Below are positions 1-8,281 of a stretch of DNA of 64,000 bases, piece after piece (within the stretch, counting starts at the first letter, position 1; each line of letters starts with the position of its first letter). The notes under the pieces were generated by a model. It saw nothing but the letters and a program-made list of their open reading frames with translations, made no database searches and was not told the DNA's origin. This stretch comes from Erwinia_E haradaeae_F. GTDB taxonomy: Bacteria; Pseudomonadota; Gammaproteobacteria; Enterobacterales; Enterobacteriaceae. The position numbers were made by a program, and so were the translations under genes. The stretch is from positions 62,001 through 126,000 of the forward strand of contig NZ_LR217698.1 in the NCBI RefSeq assembly GCF_900698855.1, given 5' to 3'.

Positions 1-1235
1 CGGGCTCGAAAGCGAAATAATAATTTTGACAGTCGTTCATCATGAAATGATAGACGTAGACTAGACAATGTTTCTGGATTAGTGTTGCGTATAATTTTAA
101 TAGAAGATTGATCTGTTTGGTTAAAGAAACCATTATAAAGCTGTGCATCAACATCGTTTAATTGTAGTATTGGTGGTTCTTCTAAGTATAGTTCAATAAT
201 TTTTTTACTTATTTGAGGATGTTGTTGTAATTTTTTAAAATTATTTAAACAATCCTTGATGTCTATATTAATTCTCTGAGCATCGAAGTCTCGTAATGTA
301 TGGGCTGGTGCAATTACTGGGCATCTATTAAGATGGATTAGCTTTAGGGGCATGGTAGAGATTTCATCGTAGTGTTTATGACACCTATAGAGCTTTGTAC
401 GTAATTCATTTGAATTTGTTTCAAATAAGGGCGCAATATTTTTGCTTAGGTCACAGACTATCAATGTATTTTGTTTTTTCGGATGCCATCCTAGTGGAGC
501 AATTAAGCTCGTATATTTACGTTTTTTACCAAATGTATTTGAAACATGTACTAGTATCTGTATTTCTCGTATATTAATTAATGTGTTAAGCTGAGCTTTA
601 TTTCTATAGTGATATAGAAAATGATAGAGCCTCGGTTGTTTTTTTTTGATGAGTTTAGCTAGCTCAATTGTAGCGTAGACATCATCTATAGCATCATGAG
701 CATGATGGTGTACGATTCCATTTTTTTGAGTAAGTTCTGTTAGACGGAGGCTAGGCAAACCATCTAAATCTAGAGGCCACTGTATTCCTTGTGGTCGTAA
801 GGCGTAACAAGTCCTTATTACGTTTAGTAGGTCCCATCTACTGTTTTTATTTTTCCAGCTCCAGGAGTAAGGATCATAAAAGTTACGATAGAAGAGGTTT
901 CGACTAATTTCATCATCAAAACACAAATTGTTATAACCTATGACACACGTATTTGGAATATTGAATATTTTATAAATCTGTTTAGTAAACTGAGCCTCAT
1001 TAATACCGCGTTCACAAGCAATTTGTGGTGTAATACCTGTAATTAGAACAGCTTCTGCTTGCGGGAGATAGTCCAGTGCAGGCTGGCAATATATTACTTT
1101 TGGGTCTCCAACAGGGTTTAAGTTAATATCAGTGCGCAGAGCAGCGAATTGCGCTGGTCGATCTAATGATGGATTTTTTCCAAAAGTTTCATAATCGTAA
1201 AATAGCAGTGTGGGTTGCATTAGTATATTGTTCAT
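1..1235 (-). CDS. sbcB: Exodeoxyribonuclease I (partial, 3' end beyond left edge)
   Basis: This is a 3'-to-5' single-strand DNA exonuclease used in recombination and mismatch repair. Translating the minus strand from 1235 gives about 411 residues in one open frame, co-linear with E. coli ExoI (475 residues); the last ~60 residues lie outside the window. The DEDD-type exonuclease motifs are present: DYETFG near residue 15, YNNLCFDDE near 110 and HAHDAIDDVYA near 185, followed by the SH3-like and helical parts (VDAQLYNGFF). A second in-frame ATG lies at 1220, so the first five residues are uncertain. It stands alone, with a long gene-free gap upstream. Confidence 0.95.
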   Translation of the reverse strand, partial: MNNILMQPTLLFYDYETFGKNPSLDRPAQFAALRTDINLNPVGDPKVIYCQPALDYLPQAEAVLITGITPQIACERGINEAQFTKQIYKIFNIPNTCVIGYNNLCFDDEISRNLFYRNFYDPYSWSWKNKNSRWDLLNVIRTCYALRPQGIQWPLDLDGLPSLRLTELTQKNGIVHHHAHDAIDDVYATIELAKLIKKKQPRLYHFLYHYRNKAQLNTLINIREIQILVHVSNTFGKKRKYTSLIAPLGWHPKKQNTLIVCDLSKNIAPLFETNSNELRTKLYRCHKHYDEISTMPLKLIHLNRCPVIAPAHTLRDFDAQRINIDIKDCLNNFKKLQQHPQISKKIIELYLEEPPILQLNDVDAQLYNGFFNQTDQSSIKIIRNTNPETLSSLRLSFHDERLSKLLFRFRA

Positions 1236-2127
1236 AGTTTTAGAATGTTCTAGTGAAGCATAGATTTATCTTGAATTATAGATGATGATCAATTTTTTAC
1301 AGTGATTAAAAATGGATAATATTTTTAGTACATGTTTTTTAAAACATTATTCTGTGAGGTAAAGTAATTACTTAGTGATACATAATTAATTCTACAATTA
1401 ATAATTGATGGAGTACTAAAAAGTAGTCAATATAGATGCAGGTTATTCTAATCAGTTATTCTAATTATATGTTAAGATAAATTATATGTCGCATAGATTA
1501 TAAACGAGCGCCTCGTAAGGATTATCATCTAATTTAAGTAAGATGAGCTATATTCTGTTATGTCTTTGAGTGGTATGTTTTAGAGCATATTCTATTTCGC
1601 TAATAATAATGTATATGTTATGCAACTTGGTGTTTTTTATAAAATTAATTGTAATCTATGTTTTTTATTAAAATGTCATTTAGTTATTAAATTTAGAATA
1701 GTCTAAATGATAATAAAATAAGAAAATATAAAAAAATTTCATATTTAATAAATTATTCATTTATTTAAGCAAGTATTTATTATGATTATAATGAGTTATT
1801 TTATATAAGAGAATTTTTTATTAGCTTATTATGTTTATTATTTATAATTTTATTGGTTTGAAGATTTGTGGCTATATTTTGATGATCACAAAAATTGATC
1901 TATCTCTAAGAGATAGAAGTAAATTTATAGTTATTAATAAATACAATTTTAATCTATTTTAAAGATTTATATCTAGATACTTTATTTTTAAATAAAATAG
2001 TTTATTTTAAATTAGTGTAAGAAGTTGTTGATTTCAACTTAAGCGGATTTTTAAAAAAAATTATAGTTTTTCTTGAAAATATTATTCCCTTAGGTTGAAA
2101 TCGTGATTTACAGTGGAAGATTATAGT
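1236..2127. other. Gene-free AT-rich gap between sbcB and the MDR oxidoreductase
   Basis: This 892-base stretch is strongly AT-rich with no convincing reading frame or RNA gene. The only structured element I see is the long inverted repeat at 2030-2102, listed separately. Confidence 0.7.
2030..2102 (-). repeat. Long-armed inverted repeat just downstream of the oxidoreductase gene
   Basis: Arms of 14 bases (2030-2043 and 2089-2102) match at 13 positions and are separated by 45 bases. Six bases of the left arm region (2035-2040) can instead pair with 2022-2027, so two exclusive hairpins are possible. On the minus strand it begins about 26 bases past the stop of the 2128-3156 gene, where a terminator would sit. 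There is no clear U-tract, so terminator function is unproven. Confidence 0.45.
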
Positions 2128-3156
2128 TTAATATACGATGCCTATTTTGCCGCACACATGACCGTTTTGTATTAATTGGTGTGCATATAAGAGATTTTCT
2201 ATATTTAATCCATATAGAGTTGTATTTAGTGAAGAGGTTAGTTTTTTTTCGTCTAAATTTTTTGAGATCATATTAAGAATATCTCCTTGAGAAGGAAGAT
2301 CTAAAGTAGTAAAAAGGCTTCGAGTATAGATAAATTCAAAATGTAATGCTGCGCTTTTTAGTTTAAGCACTGACAAATCTAGAGGGTGATTATTGGATAC
2401 GATAGTGCAAATTTGACCTTGAGGAGAAATAATTTCACTAATTGCAGACCAGTGAGTGTCGATATCGTTTAAGCAAAAAATATAGTCCACATACTTTAGT
2501 CCATGGATTTTTAGTTCTACCGGCATATTTGTATAGTTAATAACTAAGTCAGCTCCGCGATTGAGACACCATTTTAGCGACTCTTCACGTGAAGAAGTAG
2601 CGATCACTTGTACTTTGCTGTAGAGTTTTGCTAATGGAATAGCTAGTGAGCCTACTCCACCCGCTCCGCCAATAATAAGTAATGTTTTATTTTGATCACT
2701 ATAATTAATATGTAGACGATCAAATAAACCTTCCCATGCTGTTAAGGCTGTTAAGGGGATTACAGCTGCTTCTTCCCAGTTGAGTGTTTTTGGTTTATGG
2801 CCGGTAATGCGTGAATCTACTAATTGAAACGTGGCATTGCTTCCAGAACGGTTTAATTCACCAGCGTAGAATACATGATCACCTGGTTTAAAATGTTTTA
2901 CTTGATCTCCTATAGTTAAAACAATACCGCTTGCATCCCAACCAAGTATACGTGGGTATTTCAGACTGTTTTTTTGAGATTCTTGACGGATTTTAAGATC
3001 AATTGGATTTACGGAGATAGCTTTAACTTCTACTAAAAGATCATGTGGATTCAGATTAAGTGTAGGTTTTTGTATTTTAATAAACTGATTTGGATGCTTT
3101 GGATCAATAGCAATGGCTTTATATTTCATTGGCTTAACTTGAATATGTTTAGACAT
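2128..3156 (-). CDS. Zinc-independent alcohol dehydrogenase / quinone oxidoreductase, MDR family
   Basis: A medium-chain dehydrogenase/reductase of 342 residues, presumably NAD(P)H-dependent. The N-terminal GroES-like domain shows VNPIDLKIRQ and the sequence GWDASGIV near residue 73. The Rossmann domain carries the nucleotide-binding motif IIGGAGGVGS near residue 162 and TALTAWEGLF just before it. The structural zinc cysteines of classical alcohol dehydrogenases are absent, as is normal in the quinone-reductase-like subfamily. A second Met at residue 10 (start 3129) fits the usual family start better; the longer start lacks a strong Shine-Dalgarno. Substrate cannot be told. Retention in such a reduced genome is mildly surprising. 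Confidence 0.85.
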   Translation of the reverse strand: MSKHIQVKPMKYKAIAIDPKHPNQFIKIQKPTLNLNPHDLLVEVKAISVNPIDLKIRQESQKNSLKYPRILGWDASGIVLTIGDQVKHFKPGDHVFYAGELNRSGSNATFQLVDSRITGHKPKTLNWEEAAVIPLTALTAWEGLFDRLHINYSDQNKTLLIIGGAGGVGSLAIPLAKLYSKVQVIATSSREESLKWCLNRGADLVINYTNMPVELKIHGLKYVDYIFCLNDIDTHWSAISEIISPQGQICTIVSNNHPLDLSVLKLKSAALHFEFIYTRSLFTTLDLPSQGDILNMISKNLDEKKLTSSLNTTLYGLNIENLLYAHQLIQNGHVCGKIGIVY

Positions 3157-3417
3157 AAGGGTAACTTTTACATTTTAATATTATTATGATATTTATTTCT
3201 TGTGTCAAAATATTTAAAAATTTAAATAACTCTCTATTTAGTCAGAGTATTTAGCTGATTGAACACGTTAATACATTATATGTATAAAACTAAACTTTGA
3301 TATTGATATCAATATTCTATAAAAATTTTTTAGAAAATCGTTTATAGGTTTATGATCAAGAATAGAATACATGAGTTCTATTAGGTGGTATAAATGACAT
3401 AGTCATATGTAGATATT

Positions 3418-4434
3418 TTATATTAAATGACTATTACGTAATTCAGCTTTAAGATAAGCATAATAAATTGGAGCTGCGATTACACCAGATACGCCAAAAG
3501 TCGATTCAAGAATGAGCATAGCCAATAGAATTTCCCAAGTTTCAGCATTAATACGACTGCTAAAAATTTGTGCATTAATAAAGTATTCTAATTTATGAAT
3601 AAGTATAAGGTAAGTTAGGGAAATGATTCCAGCTTCTAGGGAGATAGAAAGTCCGATTAGCACAATTGCAGTATTAGAGATTAAATTTCCAATTATTGGC
3701 AACAATCCAGAGAAAAAAGTTAACACTACAATAGTTTTAGAAAAGGGAAAATGTAGTAAAAATATAGGAAGTACAGCAAAAAGAAAGATTCCTGTTAATA
3801 CGGTATTAACTAATGAGACTTTAATTTGCGCGAAGATTACATTATGAAATGCTTTGCTTAAAATGCGTAATCTATTAAGTATTGCAGAGCTTAATGGCGC
3901 ATTAGGGCGTTGAATGCTGTCATTACGCAGGGAAATGATTGCTCCTAGCACCATTCCTATTAACATAGTAGCAAAGATGTGTGCTGTATTTGTACCAAAA
4001 GTTTGCGTAACGAGATTTTTGCGCAACCATTCTGCAACCTGTGCTTGTAAGTCATTAATATCTAAAGGTAGATAACGGGCTATAATAGGGGAAAGTGTAT
4101 GTTTGGCATCTTCTAGAAGTTTGTTAGCAGTAAGATGAAAGGAAGCAAGATTTTGGAAATCATGCAATAGAAAGGTAATGAGTTTGGTAATCCCTGCGAC
4201 TAATGTCAATATGACCAACATGCTTAGAAACATAATGCTGATCCATCGAGCAATCGGGCCTTTAACTAATCGTTCAATTATAGGAGTTAGAGCTAGAATA
4301 GTTTCATATACAATAAAACCAGATAAAAAACAGGGTAGTAAATGTAATGGAAAGATAGAAAATAGTGCCGTAAATATTAGAAGAAAGCTAGTGATTTGAC
4401 AAATTCTAACATGATCTGAGCATTTTATTGCCAT
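3418..4434 (-). CDS. AI-2E transporter family (PerM/TqsA-like) inner-membrane permease
   Basis: A 338-residue polytopic membrane protein of the AI-2E (formerly UPF0118) family, whose members export small molecules or exchange ions. About seven to eight hydrophobic segments are visible. The family's C-terminal signature is present as GLLPIIGNLISN near 240, then LIHKLEYFINAQIFSSRIN and the final ESTFGVSGVIAAPIYYAYL. It is not an obvious one-to-one match to any E. coli paralogue (PerM, TqsA, YdiK), so no symbol is given. It runs on the same strand as the oxidoreductase 261 bases downstream. Confidence 0.85.
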   Translation of the reverse strand: MAIKCSDHVRICQITSFLLIFTALFSIFPLHLLPCFLSGFIVYETILALTPIIERLVKGPIARWISIMFLSMLVILTLVAGITKLITFLLHDFQNLASFHLTANKLLEDAKHTLSPIIARYLPLDINDLQAQVAEWLRKNLVTQTFGTNTAHIFATMLIGMVLGAIISLRNDSIQRPNAPLSSAILNRLRILSKAFHNVIFAQIKVSLVNTVLTGIFLFAVLPIFLLHFPFSKTIVVLTFFSGLLPIIGNLISNTAIVLIGLSISLEAGIISLTYLILIHKLEYFINAQIFSSRINAETWEILLAMLILESTFGVSGVIAAPIYYAYLKAELRNSHLI

Positions 4435-5453
4435 TATTAATCCTGCCTAAAAGAGCAATACTGAGTATATAAATAGCATGTATAGTGTATTGTTTTGTAC
4501 ATAATATTAATAAGGTTATAGATGGCACGGCTTTTTATTTTCAAGAATACATGTAACAATCAGTATTTAGAGGGGAGCTGTGCTTAATATGATTATATAA
4601 TAAAAGAGGTTTGAGTATTATATTTCTTTTATATGATTATTGTATTAAATGTCGTTTTTCGATCTATTTTAATGACATTTTATATAGATTCATAATAATA
4701 TTTAGAGGAGTATGATCTTAGTTTAAAGATTACGTAGTTTGTTTCAAGAAGTCATCAGATGTCTATGTAAGTATAATTATTTTTCTAGTTAGATTTGAAC
4801 TGTAGAATACAGTTTAGAGCTAAGTAGCTTTTATGTGGAGAAGACTAATAACACAAGAAGCGTTGATAGCTTAAGAAGTTCTTGTTATGGAGTCAGCATA
4901 AGAGGGCTAGTTATTATTCAGATACCTACATATATTTATTGTGTTTTATCATTATTTTTTTATTTATTTTGTAATATTTGTAAGAAAAGACGCAGATGAT
5001 TGGATAGTTTTTTAAAAGTTCTATGTTTTAAATTGAGTTAAAAGACATATTATATCATTATGAATCACGCATGTTATTAATAATTTTTAAATGCTTATGT
5101 CGAGTAATGTATTAAAAGACTGAATTAAATATTTGATTTTAGATTTTTTATTAAAAAGATAAGTATTTTGATTTTTATATGAGTAAAGATTAACTATCAG
5201 TTATTGATACAAAATTATTAGATTTTATTTTTTTATATAATATGAAGGTTTCCCCTTTTATTTCCTAAAAATAATTTAGGTTCTAGGTTTTTAGTACAAT
5301 GATAATCTAAGAACTTTAGTGATCCAGTTGGTTTATTTTTTTCTTTTCTCTTATTATTTTTTAGTTCTGAATATAAGATATTAGGGAAATTTATAATTTA
5401 AACAATATATGAAATATTAAACAACTATTCGATTTTAACTGGAGAGGTATCTA
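4435..5453. other. Gene-free gap between the divergent permease and cvrA
   Basis: One kilobase, AT-rich. A somewhat less AT-rich patch lies at about 4680-4920 and contains two adjacent small hairpins (arms 4798-4804/4808-4814, and a 5-bp stem near 4817-4828). No protein match was recognised in any frame. It must hold the promoters for both flanking genes. Confidence 0.6.
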
Positions 5454-7175
5454 TTGGAATCCAGAGCAATTTATAGTCTTTTTATTATAGGTTCAGTGTT
5501 AGTAGCTGCAAGTATTTTGCTAAGTTCATTATCGTCAAGACTTGGTATTCCTATTCTTGTTATTTTTCTTTTTATTGGGATGCTGGCCGGAACAGATGGT
5601 ATCGGAGGTATTGCATTTGATAATTATCCAGCAGCTTACCTTATTAGTAATTTAGCTTTAGCTGTCATTTTGTTAGATGGAGGAATGCGAACACGGGCTA
5701 GTTCTTTTCGAGTAGCTTTAGGACCAGCTCTTTCATTGGCAACCATTGGTGTATTGATTACTGCAGGGGTAACTGGTATAGCTGCTTCATGGCTTTTTGG
5801 TCTTAATTTGTTAAATGGTTTTTTAGTTGGAGCTATTATTGGTTCTACAGATGCTGCGGCAGTGTTTTCACTTTTAGGCGGAAAAGGTCTGAATGAAAGA
5901 GTTAGTGCCACACTAGAAATCGAATCAGGAAGTAACGATCCTATGGCTGTGTTTTTAACTATAACTCTTATTGAGATGTTGCAGAATGGGCAAACCACAT
6001 TGAGTTGGATGTTCGTATTGCACCTTATTCAGCAATTTGGATTAGGTATTTTTTTGGGATTAGGCGGGGGATGGTCTTTAGTTCAGATTATTAATCGAGT
6101 TTCTTTGGCTAGTGGTCTTTATCCACTTTTGGCAGTAAGTGCTGGAATTTTTGTTTTTGCGCTTACCACAACTTTAGAAGGTAGCGGTATTCTTGCAGTT
6201 TATTTGTGTGGATTTATTCTTGGAAATTGTCCGATTCGTAATCGTCATGGCATACTTCAGGTTTTTGATGGTATGGCTTGGTTAAGTCAAATTGGCATGT
6301 TTCTTGTATTAGGTTTATTAGTTAATCCTCGTGATCTTTGGCATATAGCTATACCTGCTACACTATTATCTCTTTGTCTTATTTTGTTTGCTCGACCTCT
6401 TTCAATTATTTTTTGTTTATCACCTTTTCGTGGTTTTAATATTCGTGAACGAATGTTTATTAGCTGGGTTGGATTAAGGGGCGCATTGCCAATTATTCTT
6501 GCAGTTTTTCCTATGATGGCTGGTCTACCTAAGGCGGCATTATTTTTTAATATTGCTTTTTTTGTTGTTTTAGTTTCACTAATGGTGCAGGGTACATCTT
6601 TAAGTTGGGCTGCGCGTAGAGCGCGGGTCATCGTACCACCTTTAGCATCTCCTATTTCTAGGATTGGGCTAGATATTCATCCTGAAAGTTTATGGGAACA
6701 GATCATATATCAATTGAGTGCAGATAACTGGTGCATCGGTGTTGCTTTACGTAATTTATGCATGCCTTATGATACTCGCATTGCAGCACTTTTTCGTAAT
6801 AATCGCTTGCTTCATCCTTCTGGTAGTACATGTCTTAAAGAAAATGATGTACTATGTGTAATTGGTCGTGAGCGTGATCTTGCTGCTCTTGGTAAGTTAT
6901 TTAGTCAATCACCTCCGATTTCATTAGATCAGAGATTTTTTGGTGACTTCATTTTGGAAGCAAATGCTAGACTGCAGGATGTTGCAAAAATTTATGGAAT
7001 TGTACTAGATCATGAGACAGATACTGAGCAAACACTTGGTGATATGGTTTCTGGTATTATTGGTGCCGCTCCTGTTGTTGGGGATCAGATTGAGTGGAAA
7101 GATATGATTTGGACAGTTGCAGAGAAATCAGATAATGAAATTCTTAAGATTGGTGTTCGGGTTCAAGTAGAGTAA
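5454..7175 (+). CDS. cvrA: K+/H+ (cation/proton) antiporter CvrA (NhaP2)
   Basis: An inner-membrane monovalent cation/proton antiporter of the CPA1 family, 573 residues against 578 in E. coli. The N-terminal ~390 residues hold about a dozen membrane segments, including GAIIGSTDAAAVFSLLGGKG and ESGSNDPMAVFLTITL with the transport aspartates. The C-terminal part is a cytoplasmic TrkA-C-like domain (DVLCVIGRERDL near 465) and a CorC/HlyC-like end. The start is TTG: a good GGAGAGG Shine-Dalgarno at 5441-5447 sits seven bases ahead and the N-terminus aligns with the E. coli start. In E. coli the neighbour is dadX, which here lies 55 kb away. Confidence 0.96.
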   Translation: MESRAIYSLFIIGSVLVAASILLSSLSSRLGIPILVIFLFIGMLAGTDGIGGIAFDNYPAAYLISNLALAVILLDGGMRTRASSFRVALGPALSLATIGVLITAGVTGIAASWLFGLNLLNGFLVGAIIGSTDAAAVFSLLGGKGLNERVSATLEIESGSNDPMAVFLTITLIEMLQNGQTTLSWMFVLHLIQQFGLGIFLGLGGGWSLVQIINRVSLASGLYPLLAVSAGIFVFALTTTLEGSGILAVYLCGFILGNCPIRNRHGILQVFDGMAWLSQIGMFLVLGLLVNPRDLWHIAIPATLLSLCLILFARPLSIIFCLSPFRGFNIRERMFISWVGLRGALPIILAVFPMMAGLPKAALFFNIAFFVVLVSLMVQGTSLSWAARRARVIVPPLASPISRIGLDIHPESLWEQIIYQLSADNWCIGVALRNLCMPYDTRIAALFRNNRLLHPSGSTCLKENDVLCVIGRERDLAALGKLFSQSPPISLDQRFFGDFILEANARLQDVAKIYGIVLDHETDTEQTLGDMVSGIIGAAPVVGDQIEWKDMIWTVAEKSDNEILKIGVRVQVE

Positions 7176-7545
7176 TTTATTCTATGATCTGTTAAAGTTT
7201 TATGAAGATTTTTCGACATTATTAAATATTGATATATCTATCTCATTTTAAGAGATTAGAAAGATAACACTATATTAGATGTATACATTGTTCTTAATAT
7301 TCAATGTTCTATAGAATTTTTCGGTAACAGGTTTTATCATTACTTTCAGTACAATATTCATTTGATGTATGTCATATTATTATCTGAATGTTATATAAAA
7401 AGTGTTCTTTTTCTATATCTTCTAGAAGAAGATAATTTTTAAAAGTATGATTTATACAGAATAAGTTGATGAGTATTAAATATTGATCAGTCATTTAATT
7501 CTAAAGAGGCTAATTAATAGATTTTAATTTTTCGGAACATGACTG
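7176..7545. other. Gene-free gap between convergent cvrA and dut
   Basis: This 370-base AT-rich stretch lies between convergent genes. I see no gene and no canonical terminator. Confidence 0.6.
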
Positions 7546-7998
7546 TTAGCGACCAGAGTGACCAAAATTACCTGTTCCTCGGTCACTTTTTTGGAAATCC
7601 TGAACTAGATTAAATTCTACTTGTACAATAGGAAGAAAGACAATTTGAGCAATACGATCTCCTGGTTCAATTGCAAAAGGCTTAGTACCTCGATTCCATA
7701 GCGAGACCATCAGCTCTCCGTGGTAATCAGAGTCAATTAACCCTACTAAATTACCTAGAACAATACCATGAGCATGGCCAAGTCCAGATCTTGGTAATAT
7801 TATAGCTGCTAGTTTAGGATTTGAAATATGCAATGCTATACCTGTTGGTATTAAAGTGGTACTACCAGCCTGTAGTACCATGGAATGTTCAATGCATGCC
7901 ATTAAGTCAAGACCAGCTGAACCATTAGTAGCGTAAAATGGAAGAGAAAACTTTTTATTTATCTGTAAATTTAAAATTTTAATATCTATTTTTTCCAT
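7546..7998 (-). CDS. dut: Deoxyuridine 5'-triphosphate nucleotidohydrolase (dUTPase)
   Basis: Hydrolyses dUTP to dUMP and diphosphate, keeping uracil out of DNA and feeding thymidylate synthesis. It is a homotrimeric cytosolic enzyme of 150 residues (E. coli 152). Conserved motifs appear in order: AGLDLMA near 28, PRSGLGHAHG near 70, GLIDSDYHGELMVSLWNRG near 88 with the catalytic Asp, GDRIAQIVF near 117, and the C-terminal glycine-rich flap DRGTGNFGHSGR. In E. coli dut sits between coaBC and slmA; neither is seen here. Confidence 0.97.
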   Translation of the reverse strand: MEKIDIKILNLQINKKFSLPFYATNGSAGLDLMACIEHSMVLQAGSTTLIPTGIALHISNPKLAAIILPRSGLGHAHGIVLGNLVGLIDSDYHGELMVSLWNRGTKPFAIEPGDRIAQIVFLPIVQVEFNLVQDFQKSDRGTGNFGHSGR

Positions 7999-8281
7999 GA
8001 TCTTAGTTCGTAACTCTGTCTATGAAAAGGGAGGTGATAAAATATAGTTTTTCTATGATTATAGAATTTGGTGATTGTAGAAAAATTGATTGAATAATGT
8101 GATTTATAGTTTTATTTAATTATATATTTCTGCGGATATTTTCTTTTTTATAATTTATATTAATGAATATTGATTATAGTTGTATTATATAGGCGTTTTG
8201 TCTATATGAGGTTTAATTTTAATGATGTAGTCTTATACGAAGACAAAATTACATTAAAGGCATAAGCTATATAATTTTATT

